From positions 1-18,632 of the forward strand of contig CAYMJV010000060.1 in assembly GCA_964390545.1 (NCBI GenBank): a stretch of DNA of 18,632 nt. The letters are read 5' to 3'. Under the pieces are notes generated by a model. It had not been told where the DNA came from and ran no database searches. It saw only the letters and a list, made by a program, of their open reading frames with translations. This document shows, piece by piece, positions 1-7,331 of the stretch. A program made the translations under genes and the position numbers. The first letter of the stretch is position 1. Every line of letters begins with the position of its first letter. Origin of the DNA: CAYMJV01 sp964390545 (GTDB lineage Bacteria; Desulfobacterota; BSN033; UBA1163).

Positions 1-477
1 GAGGTTTTAAAATGTACGAGTGGAAAGATAAAACTGGATGTGGAAATAAAAGAAGGAGGTTATGAAAAAGAGGTCGTAGAATTATTATTGAAGTATTCCA
101 AGAAAGACCAATTTGTCATGACTTCCTTTCATGACTCTTGTATAAGGAAAATCAAAGACAATTATCCAGACATCAAAACGGGATTAATCTTAGGAACATC
201 AAAACCCAAGAATTTCATTCTCACCAGACTATCGGAATTCTTTCCTCATAAAAGATGTAAGGAGGCTAAAGCAGACTTTTTGGTGCCTCATTGGAGATTG
301 TTATGGTTTGGGTTCTTAGATCGAGCAAAAAGAGAGAATAAGCCGGTTTTCGTCTGGACTGTGAATGACCAGAGGAAGCTTTGGGAAATGCTTCATGACC
401 AGAGAATTGATGGAATCATTACGGATAAACCGGATCTGGCTATTTCCTTGAGACAAAAAATGGACTCTCGAACATAA
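1..477 (+). CDS. Glycerophosphodiester phosphodiesterase, C-terminal part (5' end outside window)
   Basis: GDPD-family TIM-barrel enzyme, expected to hydrolyse glycerophosphodiesters to glycerol-3-phosphate and an alcohol. The frame is open from base 1, so the gene begins to the left of the window. A GTG at 40 is internal and not a credible start. Seen: an early LDVEIK stretch, matching the metal-ligand Glu strand of GDPD proteins, then a late VFVWTVND stretch and the closing GIITDKPDLA, which is the hallmark C-terminus of the family. The N-terminal His/Glu/Asp part of the active site is not in the window. The gene ends in TAA at 475-477, directly before a strong GC-rich hairpin. Substrate and cellular location cannot be judged from this fragment. 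Confidence 0.85.
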   Translation, partial: EVLKCTSGKIKLDVEIKEGGYEKEVVELLLKYSKKDQFVMTSFHDSCIRKIKDNYPDIKTGLILGTSKPKNFILTRLSEFFPHKRCKEAKADFLVPHWRLLWFGFLDRAKRENKPVFVWTVNDQRKLWEMLHDQRIDGIITDKPDLAISLRQKMDSRT

Positions 478-478
478 G

Positions 479-531
479 CCCCCCTCACCCCATCCCTCTC
501 CCCAGCGGGGAGAGGGGAGGGTGAGGGGGCC
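479..531. repeat. GC-rich inverted repeat (hairpin) after the GDPD gene
   Basis: Arms CCCCCTCACCC (480-490) and GGGTGAGGGGG (519-529), with an inner stem CCCTCTCCCC (494-503) and GGGGAGAGGG (507-516) around an AGC loop. The stem starts 2 bases after the upstream stop codon, and no T-run follows. It could attenuate or stabilise the GDPD transcript, but it also resembles dispersed intergenic palindromes seen in many environmental genomes. A GTG at 521 that extends the next gene lies inside the right arm and is rejected as a start. Confidence 0.8.
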
Positions 532-589
532 TCATGTCAAAGAAATAGAGGCGTTTGTATTATTTCAAAGAAAGGGAGGCCATACGGGG

Positions 590-1051
590 ATGACAACCAT
601 GGATAAGGGATTGAGTTTTAAGAGGATTCAGTTTTTAAAGAAAGATTATTCGAGGGGATTTATTGCAGACTGCGGTTTCAAAGCAGTCAATTATAAAAGG
701 GGCTATCTGGAGTCGCGGTTGAGAGTCTTACATCGCCATCGGCAACAGGACAATTACATTCATGCCGGAGTCATCGCAACAATGGCCGACCATACGGCAG
801 GTTATGCTGCTTTCAGTCTTGTTCCCGAGGATCATCGCATCTTGACCATCGAATTTAAGATCAATTTTCTCGAAGCTGCCTATGGTCGTGCCCTCCTTTG
901 CAGGTCTCGGATCCTTCGAGAGGGTGGGCAGATCTTGGTTGGGGAATCAGAGGTTTTTGATCAGAGGGGAAGCAAAGAGGCCTTGGTTGCCAAGGCCATG
1001 GTCACGCTAAGATCCATCCACCAGAGCAAAATCAAACCCATCCAAAAGTGA
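590..1051 (+). CDS. PaaI-like hotdog-fold acyl-CoA thioesterase
   Basis: A 153-residue protein of the 4HBT/PaaI hotdog family, expected to hydrolyse acyl-CoA thioesters in the cytoplasm. Seen: the hotdog helix segment NYIHAGVIATMADHTAG (residues about 55-71), in which the Asp of MADHT occupies the usual catalytic acidic position, then the strand TIEFKINFL (86-94) and a closing strand LVAKAMVTLRS. The length is normal for the family. The ATG at 590 is chosen because AAAGGGAGG (571-579) lies 10 bases upstream. An in-frame GTG at 521 sits inside a hairpin and adds 23 residues with no family resemblance. An ATG at 599 is also possible. The gene is convergent with the large minus-strand cluster. 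Its substrate is unknown; the acyl-CoA context fits a housekeeping or detoxifying thioesterase. Confidence 0.85.
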   Translation: MTTMDKGLSFKRIQFLKKDYSRGFIADCGFKAVNYKRGYLESRLRVLHRHRQQDNYIHAGVIATMADHTAGYAAFSLVPEDHRILTIEFKINFLEAAYGRALLCRSRILREGGQILVGESEVFDQRGSKEALVAKAMVTLRSIHQSKIKPIQK

Positions 1052-1065
1052 TTCTTGCCCCTTTC

Positions 1066-1120
1066 TAACCCCCTTTAGAAAAGTCGGTACAACTCAAAAC
1101 CGAGGGGGTAGGGGGATCCT
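1066..1120. repeat. Imperfect inverted repeat between convergent genes
   Basis: CTAACCCCCTTT followed about 30 bases later by AGGGGGTAGGGGG, giving an imperfect C-run/G-run hairpin. A related C-run/TTCTAAA/G-run sequence lies at 6092-6133. It sits between the thioesterase and the QueG-like gene, where either transcript could end, but no T-run supports a classical terminator. Confidence 0.45.
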
Positions 1121-1158
1121 TGAAAGTTATTTCCTAGGTAATGGCTTCGAGGATTTTA

Positions 1159-1956
1159 TTAAGCCCCTGGGCAGTGGCGGGTGCAGTTGTCGCAGTGGTA
1201 GTGGATGAAAAACTGGAGATATTGCATGTGGCGGAAGAAGCGTGGGGACTTGATCATCTCCAACCGCTCTTGCATGGAGGGCTTCTCTGCCATCTCCATC
1301 ATAAAGCGCATGAAGTTTCCCACATCGTTTGGCTGGCTCACTCTCACACACCGATGACTTAATACACGTCCTTCCTCCGTAAATGCCTTCCCCGGACAGG
1401 TTGATCGACAGTCGTAGGTGCAGCTGCTGCATGGATCATATCCACTGATGGGGGAATCTGATTCCAAGTCCAGGCTGTTCAGAAGCCCAAGATACATGAC
1501 GCGTGGTCCAAATTCTCGAGTCAAAGCGAGTGTGTTTTTTCCCCATACAGCCAGTCCACTCTGCACAGCAGCATGGCGAAGGGAGACGCTTCCGATGGGA
1601 GAACGAAAGGTTTCCTCATCAATTTCAAATGGTCGGTGGGCCTGAACGAGAAAAGATTCGCCACCGTATTCACGCTCCATAAACCTTCCCAGGTGATAAG
1701 CAGCCGTATTCCCAGCTCCTTCTACGCTATACAAATAAGATGGCATCTTACTCCATGTATTTTCCTGATAGTGATAGGCCCCTGCAAGAGGCTTAAAGGC
1801 CAAGACGATGATGGATTTCGCTGTTGGAAGGTAGCGATGGGGATCAGGCGACCGTGGGCTATTGTAGTCTTTGAGGTTTAAAACACCCACGAGGTCAGCT
1901 CCCAGGTCTTTGCCCTTTTTCCGAATCCTCTCTTTCATCGTTGGTCTTCCTCTCAT
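1159..1956 (-). CDS. Short QueG-like double [4Fe-4S] protein
   Basis: A 265-residue cytoplasmic protein related to epoxyqueuosine reductase (QueG) and the reductive-dehalogenase/cobalamin Fe-S group. Seen: a core segment SLRHAAVQSGLAVWGKNTL (about 125-143), like the QueG cobalamin-domain motif with GKNT, then CxxCxxxCxxxCP (Cys176, 179, 183, 187), a lone Cys203, and CxxCxxxCP (Cys255, 258, 262). Eight cysteines suffice for two [4Fe-4S] clusters. The chain stops three residues after the last Cys, so the HEAT-like C-terminal part of full-length QueG (about 380 residues) is absent. The ATG has GGAGGG 6 bases upstream; an alternative ATG lies six codons in. The gene starts 13 bases after the PaaK-like stop, so it is probably the last gene of the cluster. 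Queuosine function is doubtful; an electron-transfer or B12-dependent reductase role is equally possible. Confidence 0.75.
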   Translation of the reverse strand: MRGRPTMKERIRKKGKDLGADLVGVLNLKDYNSPRSPDPHRYLPTAKSIIVLAFKPLAGAYHYQENTWSKMPSYLYSVEGAGNTAAYHLGRFMEREYGGESFLVQAHRPFEIDEETFRSPIGSVSLRHAAVQSGLAVWGKNTLALTREFGPRVMYLGLLNSLDLESDSPISGYDPCSSCTYDCRSTCPGKAFTEEGRVLSHRCVRVSQPNDVGNFMRFMMEMAEKPSMQERLEMIKSPRFFRHMQYLQFFIHYHCDNCTRHCPGA

Positions 1957-1969
1957 TCGTTACCCTCCG

Positions 1970-3238
1970 TCACTCCCATGTCCTTTGATCGACGATCTTT
2001 TTCGCTCCTTCAGCAATTGTTCCTTGCGAGACGAATTCGATCTTGTCTGGTTTTACCCGACAACTCTCCTGGATGCTCTTCTGAAGAGACTCTAAGAATT
2101 TCTCTCGATCCACCTCTTCTTTCAATTCCAAGTTTATCGCCCACTCATCCCGATGACCCGAACGGGAGACATGGACCTGAAATTTTAAAACCTCCGGAAA
2201 CTTCCGAATGACCTCTTCGATCTGTCGGGAATGGATAAACATCCCCCTGACCTTTACCGCCTCTCCCACTCTTCCCATGATACGGGTCAATCGATAGGAC
2301 TTTCTCCCGCAAGAGCAAGGGTCATCTGTGAAGCTTGATAGATCACCTGTCCCAAAGCGAATCAATGGATAGTTTTTATCGAAGAGGGTGACCACGACCT
2401 CTCCAATCTCTCCCGGCCCTAAGGATTTCCCTGTGGTCGGATCGACGATCTCGATAATGATCCCTTCTGGAAAATGAAATCCGGATTTCTCCAAACATTC
2501 ATATCCAAGAATTCCAAGGATGGCTGAAGCATAGGTATCGGCCACCTTGATCCCGTAATCGTCCTCAAGAGTTTTTCTCATGGAGGGAGGAAGGATCTCT
2601 GCGCTGCAGAGGGCGCAGCGTAAAGAGAAGTCTTTTCGAAACTGAAGACCCATTTCTTCTGCCCTCTTGATCAAGGTCATGAGAAAACTGGGCGTGCCCA
2701 CATATCCAGTGACCTTCAAGTCTTTCATGATCTTCACCTGAAGGTCGGTCAATCCCACACCTGCCGGAATTACGGTGGCACCTAAAAGTTGAAGAGCTTG
2801 ATCTACCCAAAGTCCCGCTGGAACCATGTGGTAAGAGAAGGTATTGAGCACCCGATCACCCTTCTTGATGCCAAAGACGGATAATGCTTCAGCAGCGGCT
2901 TTGGCGAAGTCTCCGATTCGGATGGGTTCATAGAGAGGACCTGGTGAAACAAAGATCCTCTCCAGCTTTTCGATGGGAATGGTGAGAAATCCTCCAAAGG
3001 GTGGATTCTCCTTCTGGAGGGAAACCATCTCACTCTGCGTTGTGACGGGGATCTTATCCAAATCTTTGATCGTCTTTACCTCTGAAGGCTTCACGCCCGC
3101 ACGGTCCAATTTGTTTCTGAAAGCAGGGGCGTATCGATAGGCATGGGAGACGATCCCGATCAATTTTTTGCTTAATTCATTCTCCCGGCTCGGCCTCGTC
3201 CTTTTCTTTCTGGATCGATTCTTTTTCATCTTTTTCAC
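1970..3238 (-). CDS. Phenylacetate-CoA ligase (PaaK)-like protein with an altered phosphate-binding loop
   Basis: A 422-residue member of the adenylate-forming PaaK branch, expected to make aryl- or acyl-CoA from acid, ATP and CoA. Seen: the PaaK-like N-terminus (HAYRYAPAFRNKLDRAGV), TPSFLM, CSCGR, a RFGTGD A7 motif, an A8-like GRVGEAVKVRG, and a C-terminal EGAKKIVDQR resembling the PaaK lysine region. The usual SSGTTGKPT loop is replaced by SPGPLYEP (about residues 98-105), so normal ATP phosphate binding is questionable. GTG at 3238 is chosen because it overlaps the livF stop as GTGA and has GAGGTGG 5 bases upstream. GTG 3247 and ATG 3229 are alternatives. It is translationally coupled to LivF and is followed 13 bases later by the Fe-S gene. 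Family membership is firm, activity is not. Confidence 0.85.
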   Translation of the reverse strand: MKKMKKNRSRKKRTRPSRENELSKKLIGIVSHAYRYAPAFRNKLDRAGVKPSEVKTIKDLDKIPVTTQSEMVSLQKENPPFGGFLTIPIEKLERIFVSPGPLYEPIRIGDFAKAAAEALSVFGIKKGDRVLNTFSYHMVPAGLWVDQALQLLGATVIPAGVGLTDLQVKIMKDLKVTGYVGTPSFLMTLIKRAEEMGLQFRKDFSLRCALCSAEILPPSMRKTLEDDYGIKVADTYASAILGILGYECLEKSGFHFPEGIIIEIVDPTTGKSLGPGEIGEVVVTLFDKNYPLIRFGTGDLSSFTDDPCSCGRKSYRLTRIMGRVGEAVKVRGMFIHSRQIEEVIRKFPEVLKFQVHVSRSGHRDEWAINLELKEEVDREKFLESLQKSIQESCRVKPDKIEFVSQGTIAEGAKKIVDQRTWE

Positions 3239-4029
3239 GACAACCACCTCTTCCTTCTCCGGTAATGCTTCACCTCTCGATAGCTTTTCCTTTTACCCAC
3301 CTGGCTGAGCCCAAGATAGAATTCCTTGATATCCTCATTCTCCTTCAATTTGGGGGAAGGCCCGTCGAGGACGACCCGCCCGTTCTCCATGATATAGCCG
3401 TAGTCTGATGTGGAGAGAGCGATCTTTGCATTCTGCTCCACCAGGAGAATCGATGTCCCCTCCTCTTTGTTGATCCTTTTGATAATACCGAAAATCTCCC
3501 TCACGAGGAGGGGACTGAGACCGAGCGATGGTTCATCGAGAAGCATCACCTTTGGATTAGCCATCAGGGCCCGACCCATGACCAGCATCTGTCTTTCTCC
3601 CCCGGAGAGATAGCCGCTCACATGTCCTTTGAGATCTTTGAGCCTTGGGAAATAGTGGTAAACCGATTCAAGATCCTTTAGAATCACATCCCTGTCTTTT
3701 CGGGCATAGGCACCCACTCGAAGGTTCTCCTCAACGGTGAGATGCTCGAACATGCGGCGGCCTTCCATGACTTGAACAATCCCCATTTGGACGATCTCTT
3801 CAGGAGCTTTTCCATCAATCCTCATATCATCAAATTCAATACTTCCATCCGTGACTTCGCCTAATTCTGTATAGAGGACTCCCGAGATGGCCTTCAACGT
3901 CGTTGTCTTCCCTGCACCATTGGCGCCCAACAAGGAAATGATCTTCCCATCAGGCACCTCGAGAGAGACCCCTTTGAGGACCAAGATGACGTCGCTGTAA
4001 ATGACTTCGATGTTGTTGAGGCGAAGCAC
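3235..4029 (-). CDS. livF: Branched-chain amino acid-type ABC transporter ATP-binding protein LivF
   Basis: One of the two cytoplasmic ATPases of a HAAT/Liv importer; it powers the LivH/LivM pore. Seen: Walker A GANGAGKT (residues 35-42), signature LSGGE (141-145), Walker B VMLLDEP (161-167), and LVEQN where many ABC ATPases have the switch His, as is usual in LivF. At 264 residues it is about 25 longer than typical LivF because of a basic C-terminal tail (GKRKSYREVKHYRRRKRW). GTG start with AGGAA 6 bases upstream. Its stop overlaps the GTG of the PaaK-like gene (GTGA), which predicts coupled translation. It pairs with the LivG at 10340-11128. In this cluster the transported ligand need not be an amino acid. 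Confidence 0.93.
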   Translation of the reverse strand: MLRLNNIEVIYSDVILVLKGVSLEVPDGKIISLLGANGAGKTTTLKAISGVLYTELGEVTDGSIEFDDMRIDGKAPEEIVQMGIVQVMEGRRMFEHLTVEENLRVGAYARKDRDVILKDLESVYHYFPRLKDLKGHVSGYLSGGERQMLVMGRALMANPKVMLLDEPSLGLSPLLVREIFGIIKRINKEEGTSILLVEQNAKIALSTSDYGYIMENGRVVLDGPSPKLKENEDIKEFYLGLSQVGKRKSYREVKHYRRRKRWLS

Positions 4030-4054
4030 TGCAGATTCCTAATGTGAAATTAAC

Positions 4055-4112
4055 GTAGGGGAGCCCCTCCGTGGGCTCCCAAAATTGGGCGACCGCAGAG
4101 GGTCGCCCCTAC
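4055..4112. repeat. Double hairpin / nested inverted repeat
   Basis: Two adjacent hairpins: GGGAGCCC (4059-4066) with GGGCTCCC (4073-4080), and GGGCGACC (4087-4094) with GGTCGCCC (4101-4108). The outer bases GTAGGGG (4055-4061) and CCCCTAC (4106-4112) can also pair, so two alternative folds exist. It lies between the lipoprotein gene and livF and has no T-run, so it is more like a dispersed intergenic repeat or mRNA-processing hairpin than a terminator. Confidence 0.7.
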
Positions 4113-4173
4113 AAAAATCTAACGATAAGAATTTCTAATCCCTGAATTCCTCAATTCCTAAATTTATTAATCA

Positions 4174-4671
4174 TTACTTCTTGGGTGCAGGTTTTACGAA
4201 CTCCAATGTCGTTGTCGCTAATGCTCCGGAGTCAGTCCCGGAGGCTTTAATGGTATAGACTCCTGGAGGAATGGGATTGAGCGTCTTCGGATCCGGAGCA
4301 AAAATTGGAGTCCATCCCACTCGAAAGATCGTATTCAATTTTGCCGTAGTAGGGACCTCTCCTTTGAAATTGCCTGCATCATCTGCCTGACCATAGGCGA
4401 TCCCGACATCCTCTCCAGGTTTAACCCCTTTCATCTCAACACCTTGAGGAAGAACCATATCTACAACCACCATTTCCTTCGGGGCCCATCCCGTGCCTGT
4501 AAATACAATAGGAACTCTTAATATGCCCGGGAATGCCAGTTCCACTTTTTCAGGTGCGACGGCTACCGTAGCTTTCGGTTTCGGAGGTGGAAATAGAGTA
4601 CTACAGGCCACGAAAGGTAAAAGGAACATTAAGAGACTGAGAACAATGATTATCTTCCTGATGGAGTTCAT
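4174..4671 (-). CDS. Small predicted lipoprotein with Ig-like beta-rich domain
   Basis: A 165-residue secreted protein that I cannot assign to a named family. Seen: a basic N-terminus (MNSIRK), a hydrophobic core, and a lipobox-like FVAC ending at Cys23, so it is probably a membrane-anchored lipoprotein. A Pro/Lys linker follows, then a region rich in beta-type segments (FTGTGWAPKEMVVVDM, GNFKGEV, GVYTIKASGTDSG, TTTLEF). Its pattern of GxGW...GxF...GxYTIxAxG resembles extracellular Ig-like or adhesin sandwich domains. It starts 20 bases after the binding-protein stop, inside the ABC cluster. This suggests a periplasmic accessory to ligand capture or an envelope-tethering role; that is inference. 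No catalytic motif is visible. Confidence 0.75.
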   Translation of the reverse strand: MNSIRKIIIVLSLLMFLLPFVACSTLFPPPKPKATVAVAPEKVELAFPGILRVPIVFTGTGWAPKEMVVVDMVLPQGVEMKGVKPGEDVGIAYGQADDAGNFKGEVPTTAKLNTIFRVGWTPIFAPDPKTLNPIPPGVYTIKASGTDSGALATTTLEFVKPAPKK

Positions 4672-4691
4672 CGATTTTCCCCCCTTTCTTT

Positions 4692-5900
4692 TTAAAATTT
4701 GTGAAGGGATACAGCGTCAGGAGCTTTTATCCAACCCGATATGGAGTTAATCTTTCCACCTCGAACTTGATAGAATCTAACCTCCCAGCTTCCTCGTCTT
4801 GAAGTTGGACTGTAGGCACAGGGTCCCTGGAGTCCGCCCCTTTCCAGACCTGTTAGTTTCTGATAGGCCTGATACATGGCTTCGCCGTCTAACTTTTTAT
4901 AGCCCACCTGTTTTAACGCAATTTTGAGTCCTGCCTCAAATGTCATAGCCCAAAGCATTCCAATTGTATAGACCTCGTTCATATCTTCCAATTTTCCACG
5001 CCCATACTTTGTCCAGAGATTTGCTAAGGGGTGCTTTCTGGCATCGTCTCCGCGGATATAGTAGGAGACGATAACCGTCCCTTCCAGAGCTTCGGGATGG
5101 AGCCGCACTCCAAGAGAGGTGGGACCCCAGTAATCGCAGAAAAACTGGATGGTCTTGGTCAAACCCAATTTGTGTGCGTCTCGGATGACATTCGTTGGTG
5201 TGGGATCTACGCCTCCTACAAAGATATAATTGACCTCGGCCTTCGCCAATCTGCTGAGATAAACCGTATGATCGAGTGATCCTGCCGGAAAAAACTCTGG
5301 GGGAGCGAGAGTCACTCCCATCTTCTCAATATACTCTTTTCCGCCACGGAGATATTCCTGACCATAAGCGTTATCCCAGGAGATGTAACCGAGCTTGGGC
5401 ATTCCTGGTTTTCCCTTCTTCTTCCAGTCTGCAATGAGCCAGTCAACGGTGGCAGCAAAAGCGTCCTGATACGTGGGACCCCATACGAAGATTCTTCCAA
5501 TATTAGCCTGGAATTCACCATCTCCAGGGACGAGTGTAACCAGTTTATCTTTGGTCGCCAAAGGTGCAACGGCTTTGCCGATAGGAGTACCAATGGCATT
5601 GGCCACTAAAAGTTTAGGCTCTGTACGATACCTTTTGTAGGCAGAAACGCCTCTGGCGACATCATATCGGGTATCCACACCAATGAACTTCACCTTCACT
5701 CCATCCACACCGCCTTTGGCATTTAGTTCCTTGAAATAGTCCTCAGTGCCCATATCCCCAGGTACGTTGAGACCTGCAATCGCAGCCGTGTAATCTGCCA
5801 GACTTAAATAGGTAACTTGCTTTTCTGCCGCATGACTCTGGGCACCCCCGATTAAACAAACTAATGCAAGTACAACGATTCCACATAAAAGCCTTCTCAT
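4692..5900 (-). CDS. livK: Periplasmic substrate-binding protein of the Liv/HAAT ABC importer
   Basis: A 402-residue type I periplasmic binding protein (Peripla_BP_6 / LivK-like), the ligand-capturing part of the importer. Seen: a Sec signal peptide (MRRLLCG then a hydrophobic stretch, with a likely cut after SHA, about residue 24), an N-lobe with NAIGTPIGKAVAPLA, a hinge-type LGYISWDNAYGQEYLRGG, and a C-lobe including YIFVGGVDPTPTNVIRDA. The length is normal for the family. The start is fixed by AAAGGAGG 8 bases upstream of ATG. It is preceded by LivM and followed 20 bases later by the small lipoprotein. These proteins bind amino acids, amides, aromatic acids and other small carboxylates. 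Given the two ligase genes in the cluster, a carboxylic acid ligand is plausible, but the sequence does not prove it. Confidence 0.9.
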   Translation of the reverse strand: MRRLLCGIVVLALVCLIGGAQSHAAEKQVTYLSLADYTAAIAGLNVPGDMGTEDYFKELNAKGGVDGVKVKFIGVDTRYDVARGVSAYKRYRTEPKLLVANAIGTPIGKAVAPLATKDKLVTLVPGDGEFQANIGRIFVWGPTYQDAFAATVDWLIADWKKKGKPGMPKLGYISWDNAYGQEYLRGGKEYIEKMGVTLAPPEFFPAGSLDHTVYLSRLAKAEVNYIFVGGVDPTPTNVIRDAHKLGLTKTIQFFCDYWGPTSLGVRLHPEALEGTVIVSYYIRGDDARKHPLANLWTKYGRGKLEDMNEVYTIGMLWAMTFEAGLKIALKQVGYKKLDGEAMYQAYQKLTGLERGGLQGPCAYSPTSRRGSWEVRFYQVRGGKINSISGWIKAPDAVSLHKF

Positions 5901-5930
5901 CTTTATGGCCTCCTTTCATTTTCGGTAATC

Positions 5931-6059
5931 TGTCATTCTGAGGAGCAAAGCGACGAAGAATGTCCTGAGCATAGCGAAGGAACTCACGAGATCCTTCACT
6001 TCGTTCAGGATGATACTCCGTATCAGATTCTTCGCTCCCAAAGGTCGCTCAGAATGACA
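5931..6059. repeat. Nested palindromic intergenic repeat
   Basis: Perfect 12-base ends TGTCATTCTGAG (5931-5942) and CTCAGAATGACA (6048-6059). Nested inside are AGCGACGAAGAAT with its imperfect partner GATTCTTCGCT, and an inner imperfect pair TCCTGAGCATAGCGAAGGA / TCCTTCACTTCGTTCAGGA. The whole fills the livM-livK space and resembles a widespread non-coding palindrome of environmental bacteria. It ends before the livK ribosome-binding site. Confidence 0.8.
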
Positions 6060-6091
6060 TAAAGGGAATTTTCCTCCTTCACCTCCTTTCA

Positions 6092-6133
6092 AATCCCCCC
6101 AACCCTCTTTTCTAAAGGGGGGGAGGAAGGATT
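6092..6133. repeat. C-run/TTCTAAA/G-run inverted repeat at the livM stop
   Basis: AATCCCCCC at the left and GGGGGGGAGGAAGGATT at the right form an imperfect inverted repeat around CTTTTCTAAAG. The right end reaches into the livM stop codon. It could be a processing or attenuation hairpin between livM and livK. The same base pattern occurs at 1066-1120. Confidence 0.5.
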
Positions 6134-7178
6134 AATGCGCAAATGGATAGAGCCGATAAGAAGCCTTGAAGATTTCCCAGCGATGGGCCAGTCCTCTCGG
6201 CTCATAGATCAAAAAGAGGATAAGGACTATACCGAACACTGAGACGCTCATGGAAGCGGCCGGATGGATCCCTATCCAAGGAAAGAGGGTTGCCAGAATT
6301 GGAGCCGCAAACATCACTCCTTCATCCAGAAGGCGAAGGAAAATCACACCGAAAAAGACTCCTGGAATGCTCCCTCCACCTCCCACGATAAGCATTCCAA
6401 TGTAATTCAGGGCATGGAGCAAGGTGAATTGCTCAGGGTGAACCACTTGAATCCAGTGGGCCCATAAGGAACCAGCAATCCCTGCATAAAAACAAGAGAG
6501 GAAGAAGGCAAGCAGCTTATAACGATAGAGCTCGATTCCCATCACTTCAGCCGCTAAATCATTGTCACGGATAGCCACGAAAGCCCTGCCGACACGGGTC
6601 CGAACCATATTCCGAGCACCATAGGTCATCAACAGCATTACGGTAACGATGATATAGTAGATTTTTTCATCACTATCGAAAGCAAAACTCCCAATCTGGG
6701 GTGCAGGGGGATGGAGACCCTGAGTCTTTCCTGTGATTTCGAGGTGAGGGATCAACCACATGATCACAAAATGGATCGCGATCGTAGCCATCGCAAGATA
6801 AAAACCTTTTATACGGAGGGAAGGAGCACCGCTCCCCAATCCAATCAAGCCTGCAACGATTCCTGAAATGGGGAGTGCCAGAAAGAAGGAAAGTCCCAGC
6901 TTTCCGGTGAGGATGGCAGAAGCATAAGCACCGACGGCCATAAAGGCCGCCTGTCCGAATGAGATCTGACCACAATAACCACTGACCATTTGAAGACCGA
7001 GAACAATAATGATGCTAATACAGAGATTATTGATCAGGCTGATGAAATAATAAGATCCAAAGAGGGGGAAGGCGTAAAGAAGAATGAGTGCTCCGATCAA
7101 AAGCCCCCAATGCCTCTTAATTCTTAAAATCGCCATGTCCTGGCTATAACGCTCATCAAAAGTTCCACAAGGCCGCAT
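6132..7178 (-). CDS. livM: Branched-chain amino acid-type ABC transporter permease LivM
   Basis: A 348-residue integral inner-membrane permease that pairs with LivH to form the import channel. Seen: multiple hydrophobic spans beginning at about residue 20, the conserved LQMVSGYCGQISFGQAAFMAVGAYAS segment in two parts (LQMVSGYCGQ then ISFGQAAFMAVGAY), GFYLAMATIAIHF, and the ATPase-contact loop GRAFVAIRDNDLAAEVMGI. ATG at 7178 is chosen; the ATG at 7136 (MAILRIKRHWG) is possible. The longer frame to 7232 adds 18 residues read from an AT-rich repeat (7196-7325) and is rejected. LivH is 153 bases upstream across that repeat. The ligand is not determined by the permease sequence. Confidence 0.9.
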   Translation of the reverse strand: MRPCGTFDERYSQDMAILRIKRHWGLLIGALILLYAFPLFGSYYFISLINNLCISIIIVLGLQMVSGYCGQISFGQAAFMAVGAYASAILTGKLGLSFFLALPISGIVAGLIGLGSGAPSLRIKGFYLAMATIAIHFVIMWLIPHLEITGKTQGLHPPAPQIGSFAFDSDEKIYYIIVTVMLLMTYGARNMVRTRVGRAFVAIRDNDLAAEVMGIELYRYKLLAFFLSCFYAGIAGSLWAHWIQVVHPEQFTLLHALNYIGMLIVGGGGSIPGVFFGVIFLRLLDEGVMFAAPILATLFPWIGIHPAASMSVSVFGIVLILFLIYEPRGLAHRWEIFKASYRLYPFAH

Positions 7179-7195
7179 ACTCTTACCCCGGAAAT

Positions 7196-7325
7196 ACGAA
7201 ATTCGAATATCGAAATCCGAAACAAATTCCAAATATCAAATGACCAAAATTCAAAATATGTTTTGAAAATTTGAATTTATGATTTCGAAATTGTTTCGTA
7301 CTTCGAATTTCGTGCTTCGAATTTT
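7196..7325. repeat. AT-rich imperfect palindrome between livH and livM
   Basis: Perfect 12-base arms ACGAAATTCGAA (7196-7207) and TTCGAATTTCGT (7302-7313), plus a matching inner pair GAAACAA / TTGTTTC. The stretch is far richer in A+T than its neighbours and is built from TTCGAA- and GAAAT-like words. Overlapping frames read repetitive Phe/Asn/Lys/Ile-rich peptides and are not genes. It splits two permease genes that are usually adjacent, so it looks inserted. Confidence 0.75.
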
Positions 7326-7331
7326 TGATGT

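Noticed and set aside
521..589. GTG start at 521 for the thioesterase
   Set aside because: It falls within a hairpin arm; the ATG at 590 has a proper ribosome-binding site.
4055..4112. Rho-independent terminator before livF
   Set aside because: Strong stems but no T-run on the minus strand, and livF must be transcribed through or from here for the cluster to be complete.
7179..7232. N-terminal extension of LivM to 7232
   Set aside because: The 18 extra residues come from the AT-rich palindrome and do not resemble a permease N-terminus.
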